From Pseudomonadota bacterium (GTDB lineage: Bacteria; Desulfobacterota; Desulfovibrionia; Desulfovibrionales; Desulfovibrionaceae), in assembly GCA_023390395.1 (NCBI GenBank), contig JAEWCY010000132.1, positions 1 to 64,000 on the forward strand: a stretch of DNA of 64,000 nt. The letters run 5' to 3'. The position numbers were made by a program, and so were the translations under genes. The notes beneath the pieces are model-generated. The model was not told where the DNA came from. It made no database searches and was given only the letters and a program-made list of their open reading frames with translations. Positions 51,946-58,551 of this stretch are shown piece by piece. Every line of letters starts with the position of its first letter. Position 1 is the stretch's first letter.

Positions 51946-52566
51946 TCAATCCTTTTCGATGAGGCTGCCGCAGTCGGCGCAGGTGGTCGCGCGTACGACG
52001 CCTCCCCGGCCGGGCCGGGCCACGGGCACCGGGTAGGCCGCCTTCCTGGCCGGCGTTTCCCGCAGCGCCGCCACGTACTGCGGCGGCAGGCCGCGCAGCT
52101 CGGCCCCGCGCGCGATGTGGCGCAGGTATTCCATGCTCGGCTTTCGCGGCGCGCCGAGCATGTCCTTCTTGTAGAGCAGCGCCTCGCGGGGCGCGCCCGA
52201 GGCGTCCGTCACCGTGACGGGAGAGTGGAAATAGGTCCCCGTGCCGTTGAAACGGGCGTCCTGCCAGGCGTCGAGGCTGTCGGCGTCCAGGTGGGAAAGC
52301 GCGTAGAGCACGCCCCAGACCGCGCGGCCCGGGGAAGGGACGACGGTTTCCAGCGCCCCGTCCCAGACCAGGGACGTGCCGAAAAAGGCCAGCCGATGGT
52401 CGGCCAAGTGCGCCGGGCCGAGGCATTTGGCCCCCAGGCAGCGGGCGGCGATCTGTTCGGGGTGCATGTTCGCGCCGTAGGCGAAAAAGAGGATTTTCCC
52501 GTTTTCGGGCGTCGTGGTCCCGAGCATTCCCGCCACGGCGGCGGATGCGGCCGAAGGTTTGGTCAT
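51946..52566 (-). CDS. Gamma-glutamylcyclotransferase-like (GGCT fold) protein
   Basis: A 206-residue GGCT/AIG2-like protein. The substrate loop reads ILFFAYGANMHPEQI, with Ala in place of Ser in the usual YGSN. VWGVLYALSHLDADSLDAWQ, the typical acidic helix, follows. The C-terminus ends in CADCGSLIEKD, a CxxC that could bind metal and is unusual for the family. The ATG at 52566 follows AGGAAGACAGTC. GGCT proteins open gamma-glutamyl bonds to 5-oxoproline, but many members have other substrates. It lies 30 bases upstream of the PNPOx-like gene. Confidence 0.78.
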   Translation of the reverse strand: MTKPSAASAAVAGMLGTTTPENGKILFFAYGANMHPEQIAARCLGAKCLGPAHLADHRLAFFGTSLVWDGALETVVPSPGRAVWGVLYALSHLDADSLDAWQDARFNGTGTYFHSPVTVTDASGAPREALLYKKDMLGAPRKPSMEYLRHIARGAELRGLPPQYVAALRETPARKAAYPVPVARPGRGGVVRATTCADCGSLIEKD

Positions 52567-52643
52567 GACTGTCTTCCTCCGTGTCGCGTGTTCCGAAAGG
52601 CGACGACACCGTAGCAATCTTTCAGTCTGAACCCCTTGCGGGA

Positions 52644-52685
52644 TTCCAAAGGGCGGCAGCCCTTTGGCCGCCGGAGGCTCTCCCC
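52644..52685. repeat. Dispersed hairpin repeat, copy 1 (downstream of anfK)
   Basis: CCAAAGGGC-GGCA-GCCCTTTGG (perfect nine-base arms, 52646-52667) is followed by CCGCCGGAGGCTCTCCCC. The same unit, with compensating changes in the stem, occurs at 56199-56240. The stem changes keep pairing, so the fold is conserved. It looks like a species-typical intergenic repeat that can act as a terminator or processing signal. Confidence 0.65.
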
Positions 52686-52715
52686 ATGCCGCGACGCCAC
52701 ACCCCCCGGCCTGGG

Positions 52716-52758
52716 GGAAACCGCCGTGGCGGGACCTTGCGGCCTGACGGCGGTTTCC
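52716..52758 (-). terminator. Long-stem hairpin downstream of anfK
   Basis: GGAAACCGCCGT (52716-52727) and ACGGCGGTTTCC (52747-52758) form a perfect 12-base stem with a 19-base loop. It is the first structure met after the anfK stop and lies upstream of the dispersed hairpin repeat. There is no T-tract. It probably ends or protects the anf message. Confidence 0.55.
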
Positions 52759-52797
52759 GGTTCCCGGGCGGTCGCGCGGGGGACCCGGTTGACGGGC

Positions 52798-54186
52798 CTA
52801 CCACATGTTGAGGCTCCATTCCCGGACGCGCTTGTGCTCCATGTCCGTGAACAGCACGTTGGCCATCTGCTCGGCCAGCCAGATGGCCCCGGCGTAGCCG
52901 ACCACGGGATGGCGGTACATGCCGGCCCGGTCGTAGGTGGGGAAGCCCACCCGCAGCATGGGGATGTCGTAGTCGATGGAGATGAAGCGTCCCTTGGAGT
53001 GACCGAGGATCAGGTCGAGCTTGAGGCCCCGGTTCTTGATGCGGTCCTCGAGCTCCCAGAAGTCGGCGTTGGTCACGATCTCCATGTCCCAGTCCACGTT
53101 TTCCTGCAGGGCCTTCACGCGGGGATCCTTGACGTAATTGGGATTGTCGTCGCCAAGGAGCAGGAGGGTGGGGTGCATTTCCAGGTCGATGCAGAATTCC
53201 GCCAGGCCGATGACCAGGTCCGGGTTGCCGTAGATGGCCACCTTCTTGTCGGCGAAGAACATGTGGGCGAGGTCGGTGAGCGCGTCGAGGGCGATGCCGC
53301 GCTCGCGCACCAGGGACTCGGGAATGGGCTTGCCGGTGAGCTTCCTGAGGTTGGCCAGAAACGTGTCCGTGTTGCGGATGCCGATGGGCGTGGGGCCGAT
53401 GATGGTCGGGAGGTCGAACTCCTTTTCCAGGTACTTGGCCGCCTTGCCCCCTTCGTAGGGACTCAGCGCGATGGTGCCCACGGCGTTGGCCGTGCCTTCC
53501 AGGTCGGCGATGGTGGTCTCGCCGTGGGAGACGTGGTTGCCCGAGGGCATGAGCGGCGAGTCGAAGGCCTCGATCTCGAAGAGCACCGTGGCATCGATGT
53601 CCATTTCCGTAAGCAGGTGCTTGATGGCCGTGACGTCGCCGGGGTTGACCCAGCCGGTCATGACGTTGAGCTTGCCGCTGGGCTCGGTCTTCTTGGCGAA
53701 GTAGGCCACGATGTCGCGCATGGCCACGTCGTAGCCCGTGACCATGCTGCCGACGAAGCTCGGGGTGTGGATGGGGATGAGGTGCACCTCGCGGCCCGGG
53801 TACTTCTCCTTGAGCAGGCCGCCCTTGAGCTTGGTCACCACGCCCTCGATGTCGTCGCCGATGACTTCGGTCGAGCAGGTGGAGATGATGGGCACCACCT
53901 TGACGTGGGGGTAGCGCATGAGCAGTACGTCCACGGCCTGCTCCACCCGGCCGCAGGCCCCGAACACCGCCCCGTCCTCGTGGACCGAGGACGAGGCCAG
54001 CTCGAAGCTCTCCTTGAAGTGCTGGGAGAAGACCAGGCGCACGAACATGACGCAGCCCTGGCCGCCGTGCACGATGCCGATGCAGTCCGTGATGCCGATG
54101 CTGACGAACTGCGCCCCGGCCGGCTGGCAGGTGAAGATGGGGTTGATGATGCCGGCGCGGGACCGTTCCATGAGTTCGCAGGTCAT
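52798..54186 (-). CDS. anfK: Iron-only nitrogenase beta subunit AnfK
   Basis: A 462-residue beta subunit of the FeFe protein. It contributes half of the P-cluster ligands: Cys in IFTCQPAGAQF, the GGQGCVMF region and STCSTEVIGDD. Sequence style (MTCELMERSRAGIINPIFTCQPAGAQ and VFGACGRVEQAVDVLL) and a length about 60 residues below NifK are typical of alternative nitrogenases. It is last in anfH-nifI1-nifI2-anfD-anfG-anfK, 12 bases after anfG. It works in the cytoplasm in an alpha2-beta2-delta2 complex. Confidence 0.93.
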   Translation of the reverse strand: MTCELMERSRAGIINPIFTCQPAGAQFVSIGITDCIGIVHGGQGCVMFVRLVFSQHFKESFELASSSVHEDGAVFGACGRVEQAVDVLLMRYPHVKVVPIISTCSTEVIGDDIEGVVTKLKGGLLKEKYPGREVHLIPIHTPSFVGSMVTGYDVAMRDIVAYFAKKTEPSGKLNVMTGWVNPGDVTAIKHLLTEMDIDATVLFEIEAFDSPLMPSGNHVSHGETTIADLEGTANAVGTIALSPYEGGKAAKYLEKEFDLPTIIGPTPIGIRNTDTFLANLRKLTGKPIPESLVRERGIALDALTDLAHMFFADKKVAIYGNPDLVIGLAEFCIDLEMHPTLLLLGDDNPNYVKDPRVKALQENVDWDMEIVTNADFWELEDRIKNRGLKLDLILGHSKGRFISIDYDIPMLRVGFPTYDRAGMYRHPVVGYAGAIWLAEQMANVLFTDMEHKRVREWSLNMW

Positions 54187-54198
54187 ACGGGATTCCTT

Positions 54199-54549
54199 CT
54201 AGTAGTGCTGGTCGGTCAGTTCCTGGTTAAGCGACCCGTCGATGGTCAGGTAGTCCATGCGTTCGTGCACGCCCTGCATGATGTCCGCGACCTCTTCCTT
54301 GGGCAGTCCCGCCAGCCAGGCGTACTTCTCGCGGTAGGCCTCGGCCAGGAGCACGGCGTCCACCCAGTAGCAGCGGTCGGCCGGCGTCTCCAGGGCGACC
54401 TTTTCGTCGCACAGGATCTGCTTCGTCTTGAGCAGGATGTTCTCGTTCTGGTCGCGCCTGTCCCAGGCCCGGGAGTGGAACTGCCACAGGCACTTCTTCA
54501 TGATGTAGTCGACGAGCTGCTCGATGCGTTCCTTGCGCAGTTCTTCCAT
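54199..54549 (-). CDS. anfG: Alternative nitrogenase delta subunit AnfG
   Basis: A 116-residue delta subunit found only in vanadium- and iron-only nitrogenases. Family cues are RIEQLVDYIMKKCLWQFHSRAWDR at the start and YREKYAWLAGLPKEEVADIMQGVHERMDYLTIDGSLN at the end. Its presence between the D and K genes excludes a molybdenum Nif operon. The gene is 13 bases after anfD with GAGGACC upstream. It associates with the AnfDK core and helps cofactor insertion. Confidence 0.95.
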   Translation of the reverse strand: MEELRKERIEQLVDYIMKKCLWQFHSRAWDRRDQNENILLKTKQILCDEKVALETPADRCYWVDAVLLAEAYREKYAWLAGLPKEEVADIMQGVHERMDYLTIDGSLNQELTDQHY

Positions 54550-54562
54550 GGCGTGGTCCTCG

Positions 54563-56131
54563 TTACGCCGCCGCTCCCGGGGCAGGCGGCGTTTTCATGT
54601 AGGGGTATTCCCTGTCGTCGTACCCGGCCAGGCAGTCGAAGTTCCCGGAGTAGGGGCGCATCTCGGCGGAGTCGCGGACGTCCTCCGGCAGGTCGGCGTC
54701 GGAGAGCATGCGCCGGGTGACGAAGCCCTGGTCGGTGGGGATCTCGTCCTTGCTGATGTCGCGCTTGGACAGCTCGTGGATGGGCGAATAGACGGCGTTG
54801 TAGATGTCGCGGGCGAACCGGACCCAGCCCTCGAAGCCCTTCCAAGGGCCGTTGTGATAGGCGTGGGCGTTTAAGTAGGGCACGCGGACCTTCTTGGCCA
54901 CCTCGCCGGGACGCTTGCCCGTGAAGATGATGTCGGGCTTGAGCATGTCCATGGCTTCCAGCCCCTCCAGCTCGTTGGGGTCGTCGATGGCCAGCGCCCC
55001 CTCCTCGCAGCGGGAGATGCCCTTTTCCATGTCGCCCTGGTGGCCGAACTTGGTGTAGACCGAGACCACGTCCACCTGCATCTCGTCGTGGATGACGTGG
55101 GCCCAGTGCCAGAGCTTGGAGCCGCCGGGCCACAGGCAGACCTTTTTCCCTTTCAGCCGCGCCGCGTACCAGTCGAGCTCCGGCTTCCAGCGCGCCGTCT
55201 CCTCCTCGATGATCTTCTTGGCCCGGTCCTCGATGCCGAAGAAAAGCGCCACCTTGCGCAGCGACGCGCCCAGCGGCCCGAAGCCGAAGCCGTCGATGTC
55301 CAGGCGCGGCGTGCCGTAGCGCTTGCGCAGTTCGTTGCAGATGTATTCGGCCGAGCGGGCGCATTCGAGGACGTTCAAATGCGCGCGGTGCATGCCCCGC
55401 AGGTCGTTGTAGGAGCCGTTGCCCGTGAAGGTGGACAGCACCTGGATGCCCATGCGCTTGAAGTAGTCGTCCATGACGACCTGGTCGCCCTGGATGTTGT
55501 ACTCGCCCACGTAGTTGATGACGTAGTCGCTCTTGATCTCGGGCTCGAAGGTGCCGACCTTCTGGTTGATCCAGGCGATGTTGATCTTGTGGTGGCCGCC
55601 GGACTGGCTGGGGCCGCCGAAGCCGGGCGAGTTGCACACGAAGATGTCGACGCCAGGCATCTCCTCCATGACCTCGGCGGCGATGGCGTTGATGTCGTCG
55701 CCGATCAGGGCCGAGGCGCAGGTCTGGTAGATGGTCATGGCCTTGATGTGGGGAAACGCCTTGAAGGCCTCGATGATGTTCTGCTTGAGCATCTTCTCCG
55801 CGCCGAACACGATGTGCTTTTCCTTCATGTCCGTGGCGAAGGTGTACTTGATCTGGAAGTTGTCGTTGTCGCTGATGTAGCGCTTGGTCTGCCAGGTGTC
55901 GTAGGTGCACCCGACCGGCCCGTGGCTCAAGTGGATCACGTCCTTCATGGGCGTGCCGATGACGTGCTTGGCCCCGCAGTAGGCGCAGCCGCGCTCGGAG
56001 ATGGTGCCGGGGATGGTGTTGAGGTACCCCAGCGGCAGGGCGTCGGCGAGCGTCTCCCCCGGGCCCTTTATGACGGCGTGCTCCCGGCGCTCGGGAATGC
56101 ACTCGCTGCACTTGAACAGATGGTACGGCAT
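54563..56131 (-). CDS. anfD: Iron-only nitrogenase alpha subunit AnfD
   Basis: A 522-residue alpha subunit carrying the FeFe-cofactor. It follows known AnfD closely from the N-terminus: ECIPERREHAVIKG, then TISERGCAYCGAKHVIGTP and SHGPVGCTYDTWQTKRYISD. P-cluster cysteines are in GCAYCG, VGCTYD and TCASALIGDD. The cofactor Cys lies in LNVLECARSAEYICNEL, and the cofactor His region in LNAHAYHNGPWKGFEGWVRF. These AnfD-type blocks favour Anf over Vnf. It is separated from nifI2 by a 112-base spacer with a hairpin repeat. Confidence 0.95.
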   Translation of the reverse strand: MPYHLFKCSECIPERREHAVIKGPGETLADALPLGYLNTIPGTISERGCAYCGAKHVIGTPMKDVIHLSHGPVGCTYDTWQTKRYISDNDNFQIKYTFATDMKEKHIVFGAEKMLKQNIIEAFKAFPHIKAMTIYQTCASALIGDDINAIAAEVMEEMPGVDIFVCNSPGFGGPSQSGGHHKINIAWINQKVGTFEPEIKSDYVINYVGEYNIQGDQVVMDDYFKRMGIQVLSTFTGNGSYNDLRGMHRAHLNVLECARSAEYICNELRKRYGTPRLDIDGFGFGPLGASLRKVALFFGIEDRAKKIIEEETARWKPELDWYAARLKGKKVCLWPGGSKLWHWAHVIHDEMQVDVVSVYTKFGHQGDMEKGISRCEEGALAIDDPNELEGLEAMDMLKPDIIFTGKRPGEVAKKVRVPYLNAHAYHNGPWKGFEGWVRFARDIYNAVYSPIHELSKRDISKDEIPTDQGFVTRRMLSDADLPEDVRDSAEMRPYSGNFDCLAGYDDREYPYMKTPPAPGAAA

Positions 56132-56198
56132 ACGTTCCTCGCGACATCGGGCCGTGGGCCGTGGGCCTCGCGCTCCGACGCTTCTCTCGGTTATGGGG

Positions 56199-56240
56199 TT
56201 CCAAGGGGCGGTGGCCCCTTGGCCGCCGGAGGCTTTCCCC
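56199..56240. repeat. Dispersed hairpin repeat, copy 2 (between nifI2 and anfD)
   Basis: CCAAGGGGC-GGTG-GCCCCTTGG (56201-56222, perfect nine-base arms) with the tail CCGCCGGAGGCTTTCCCC matches copy 1 at 52644-52685 apart from paired stem changes. It sits immediately after the nifI2 stop and before anfD. As a hairpin in the H/DGK gap it could reduce read-through, giving more AnfH and NifI than AnfDGK. Confidence 0.68.
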
Positions 56241-56243
56241 CCG

Positions 56244-56615
56244 CTACAATATCGCCGCGTCGCCGGTTTCGTCGGTGCGCAGGCGCATGGCCCCGTCCAC
56301 GGGCAGGACGAAGATCTTGCCGTCGCCGATCTGCGCCGTCTGGTTGACCTTGACGATCTCGCGCACCACGGCGTCGGCGTCGGCGCTCGGCACGACCACG
56401 GAGAGCATGCGCTTGGGGATGTACTTCATGCCGCCGGATTTGCCCTGGCCCTTGAGGGACTCGGGGATGTCGCAGGCGACCTCGCCGGCGATGCCCCGCT
56501 GGTGGCCCCGGCCCAGGACGCGCACGGCCATGAAGCTCGGGAAGCCCAGTTTTTCCAGGGCGTCCCTGGTCGGCCCCACTTTCTTCGGCCGGATGATGGC
56601 GATGATCTCTTTCAT
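56244..56615 (-). CDS. nifI2: Nitrogen regulatory PII-like protein NifI2
   Basis: A 123-residue GlnB-family protein of the NifI2 (NifHD2) type. MKEIIAIIRPKKVGPTRDALEKLG begins the PII fold. The T-loop is long (EVACDIPESLKGQGKSGGMKYIPKR) and lacks the canonical uridylylated Tyr, as in NifI2. IGDGKIFVLPVDGAMRLRT ends it. NifI1/NifI2 heteromers bind the dinitrogenase and switch it off when ammonium is available, reversed by 2-oxoglutarate. It lies ten bases after nifI1, inside the anf operon. Confidence 0.92.
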   Translation of the reverse strand: MKEIIAIIRPKKVGPTRDALEKLGFPSFMAVRVLGRGHQRGIAGEVACDIPESLKGQGKSGGMKYIPKRMLSVVVPSADADAVVREIVKVNQTAQIGDGKIFVLPVDGAMRLRTDETGDAAIL

Positions 56616-56625
56616 GCGCCGCCTC

Positions 56626-56943
56626 CTAGAGCCCCGTCTGGCCGGTGCGGACCGTGAAGACCTGCTCCACGGGCAGGACGAAGACCTTGCCGTCGCCGAA
56701 ACTGCCGGTGTAGGCCTTGTACTTGATGATCTTGAGCACTTCCTCGACGCTGCCGTCTTCCACCACCATCATGATCATGGTCTTGGGCAGTTCGTCGTAG
56801 TGCACGTCGCCCATGGTGATGCCTTTCTGCTTGCCCCGGCCGTAGGCGTTGACCTTGGTCATGGTGAAGAACCCGGCGTCGGCCAGCCCTTCGGTCACGG
56901 TCTCGGCCGCCTCCGGGCGCACGATGGCTTTGATCATCTTCAT
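56626..56943 (-). CDS. nifI1: Nitrogen regulatory PII-like protein NifI1
   Basis: A 105-residue PII-family protein (NifI1/NifHD1). MKMIKAIVRPEAAETVTEGLADAG is the first beta-alpha unit. GRGKQKGITMGDVHYDELPKT is a short, modified T-loop. FGDGKVFVLPVEQVFTVRTG closes the fold. It partners NifI2 in post-translational control of nitrogenase. It lies 25 bases downstream of anfH with GGAGAAG upstream. Confidence 0.92.
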   Translation of the reverse strand: MKMIKAIVRPEAAETVTEGLADAGFFTMTKVNAYGRGKQKGITMGDVHYDELPKTMIMMVVEDGSVEEVLKIIKYKAYTGSFGDGKVFVLPVEQVFTVRTGQTGL

Positions 56944-56968
56944 ATGCGGCTTCTCCTTTGGCTGCCGG

Positions 56969-57796
56969 TTAGTCCGAGATGCCGTACTTGACGACCATGG
57001 CTTCCAGTTCGTCCATGGTCAGCGGCTTGGGGATGACGAACATCTCGTTGCGGATGATCTTGTCGGCCAGGGCGCTGTATTCCTGGGCCTGGTTCTCGGC
57101 GGGGTCGTACTCGGTGACGGTCTTCTTGTTGAATTCCGCCTTCTGCACGATGTTGTCGCGGGGCACGAAGTGGATCATCTGGGTGCCGATGGCGGAGGTG
57201 AACTCCTCCAGGAACTCGCGCTCCCGGTCGACCTTGCGGCTGTTGCAGATCACGCCGCCCAGGCGCACGCCGGACTGCTTGGCGTACTTGACCAGGCCCT
57301 TGCAGATGTTGTTGGCGGCGTAGATGGCCATCATTTCGCCCGAGGCCACGATGTAGACCTCCTGGGCCTTGCCGTCGCGGATGGGCATGGCGAAGCCGCC
57401 GCACACCACGTCGCCGAGGACGTCGAAGAAGACGAAGTCCAGGTCGTCGGTGTAGGCCCCGTTGGCCTCCATGAGGTCGATGGCCGTGATGACGCCGCGG
57501 CCGGCGCAGCCGACGCCGGGTTCGGGGCCGCCGGATTCCACGCAGTTGATGCCCATGTAGCCCTGCTTGATGACCTTGTCGTTGGTGACCTTTTCCGCGC
57601 CGAGGTCGCGCAGGGTGTCCATCAGGGTCTCCTGCGGCTTGCCGCCGAGGATGAGGCGGGTGGAGTCGGCCTTGGGGTCGCAGCCGTGGATGAAGACCTT
57701 CTTGTTATGGAAGTGGGCCATGGCGGCGGCCGTGTTCTGGGTGGTGGTGGACTTGCCGATGCCGCCCTTGCCGTAGATGGCGATCTTGCGGGTCAT
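56969..57796 (-). CDS. anfH: Iron-only nitrogenase reductase AnfH
   Basis: A 275-residue Fe protein that delivers electrons to AnfDGK with ATP hydrolysis. Walker A is YGKGGIGKSTTTQN. The [4Fe-4S] cysteines are in GVGCAGRGVITA and LGDVVCGGFAMP, and the Arg after GCAG is the ADP-ribosylation site in relatives. The ending MTMDELEAMVVKYG-like tail and IHGCDPKADSTRLILGGKPQETLMD match AnfH. The ATG at 57796 follows AAGGAGCACTCCC; an upstream in-frame ATG at 57871 lies in the promoter region and is rejected. It is the first gene of the anf operon, divergent from anfA. Confidence 0.95.
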   Translation of the reverse strand: MTRKIAIYGKGGIGKSTTTQNTAAAMAHFHNKKVFIHGCDPKADSTRLILGGKPQETLMDTLRDLGAEKVTNDKVIKQGYMGINCVESGGPEPGVGCAGRGVITAIDLMEANGAYTDDLDFVFFDVLGDVVCGGFAMPIRDGKAQEVYIVASGEMMAIYAANNICKGLVKYAKQSGVRLGGVICNSRKVDREREFLEEFTSAIGTQMIHFVPRDNIVQKAEFNKKTVTEYDPAENQAQEYSALADKIIRNEMFVIPKPLTMDELEAMVVKYGISD

Positions 57797-57860
57797 GGGA
57801 GTGCTCCTTGTCTGTAATGGCTGGCGCCGGCATGGCGTCACGCCGTTGCATGGCCTCATA

Positions 57861-57875
57861 GCCAATTGCATGCCA
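57861..57875 (-). promoter_or_regulatory. Candidate sigma-54 (-24/-12) promoter of anfH
   Basis: On the minus strand, TGGCATGCAATTGGC keeps the invariant GG and GC of TGGCAC-N5-TTGC with correct spacing; the third T of the -12 element is G. The start of transcription would fall about 50 bases before the anfH ATG. A sigma-54 activator gene (anfA) lies divergent. Confidence 0.6.
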
Positions 57876-57995
57876 GGGAGCGCCGAGCGGGCGGATATTC
57901 GGCCTGGAGTCGCAAACCAGATGAAATATTCTTATATAATCTTGGTTTTATTAATTTAATCAATGGTCACGCCAGTCGGGTGGAAACGAGACAGC

Positions 57996-58010
57996 GTACC
58001 GTTGCGGTAC
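57996..58010. promoter_or_regulatory. Candidate AnfA activator site GTACC-N5-GGTAC
   Basis: GTACCGTTGCGGTAC is a perfect palindrome with six-base arms and a TTG centre. It resembles the GTAC-N6-GTAC sites described for VnfA-type activators and sits about 120 bases upstream of the -24 element, a usual enhancer distance. A second GTAC occurs singly near 58134. Confidence 0.5.
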
Positions 58011-58347
58011 ACTCTTGCGACAAGAATCGCCGGGTTGTTCCTTTCTCGGACTCCGCGGATTTTTCTCTTTGCATGAGGCGACATTCCATTGTGTAACTCG
58101 TGTCTCCGGATGGGACCGCGCGGTACTGTGTCACGGCTTTCCATCCAAGCCGTGACGCCTCGATCGATCGCCTCGGCCCTCGGCCTCCTTTCGCCGCTCG
58201 CGATCCGCCCCACGGACCGCTACGACACGAGCGACAAAACCGTCGCCGGCGTACGTTTCGGGACGTTCCGCCCGGTGGCGCGAGCCCGTCGCCCCGCCGG
58301 GCCGGCCGGGCCGCTTGTGCGCCCTGGGCCTGACTTTTTTTATTTGT

Positions 58348-58365
58348 TATGCTCTGCAAAGCATA
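58348..58365. promoter_or_regulatory. TATGCT-N6-AGCATA palindrome before anfA
   Basis: TATGCTCTGCAAAGCATA has perfect six-base arms in a locally AT-rich stretch, about 190 bases upstream of the anfA start. Alternative nitrogenase activator genes are usually repressed by molybdenum through ModE/MopA-type palindromes with a similar gap, but the half-sites here do not match that consensus closely. Regulator unassigned. Confidence 0.4.
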
Positions 58366-58551
58366 TAAAGGATGAGCTCCCGTCCGGAAGATGCGGCTGG
58401 CATGTGGCTTGCTTGGCGGTGGGGGGGGCCGTTGGGGCGAGGGACCGCGTGGGGGCGGCCCCCGGCCCTCTCGCCTTCGCCAACCGCCGGCGCGCCGGCG
58501 CAGGACGGTCGCGCTCTTCAGGGAGCCGGCCGGAAAGGACGTACGCGACCC

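Larger units (their letters stand above)
57797..58551. other. 755-base anfH/anfA divergent control region
   Basis: No gene is supported here. It contains the -24/-12 candidate for anfH, an AT-rich stretch at about 57917-57965 suited to IHF-type bending, a GTACC-N5-GGTAC palindrome about 120 bases upstream of the -24 element, and, towards anfA, the palindrome TATGCT-N6-AGCATA. Positions about 58390-58550 could be read as an N-terminal extension of anfA, but the translation is low-complexity Gly/Arg/Pro and not AnfA-like. Confidence 0.6.

Noticed and set aside
52798..57796. Vanadium nitrogenase (Vnf) instead of iron-only (Anf)
   Set aside because: A delta subunit occurs in both, but the D, K and H sequences follow AnfD/AnfK/AnfH blocks and D and G are separate genes next to an AnfA-type activator. 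A vnf identity is not fully excluded.
58372..58551. 60-residue N-terminal extension of AnfA from the ATG at 58372
   Set aside because: The translation is low-complexity Gly/Arg/Pro without AnfA similarity; the Cys-rich start after 58552 looks like the family N-terminus.
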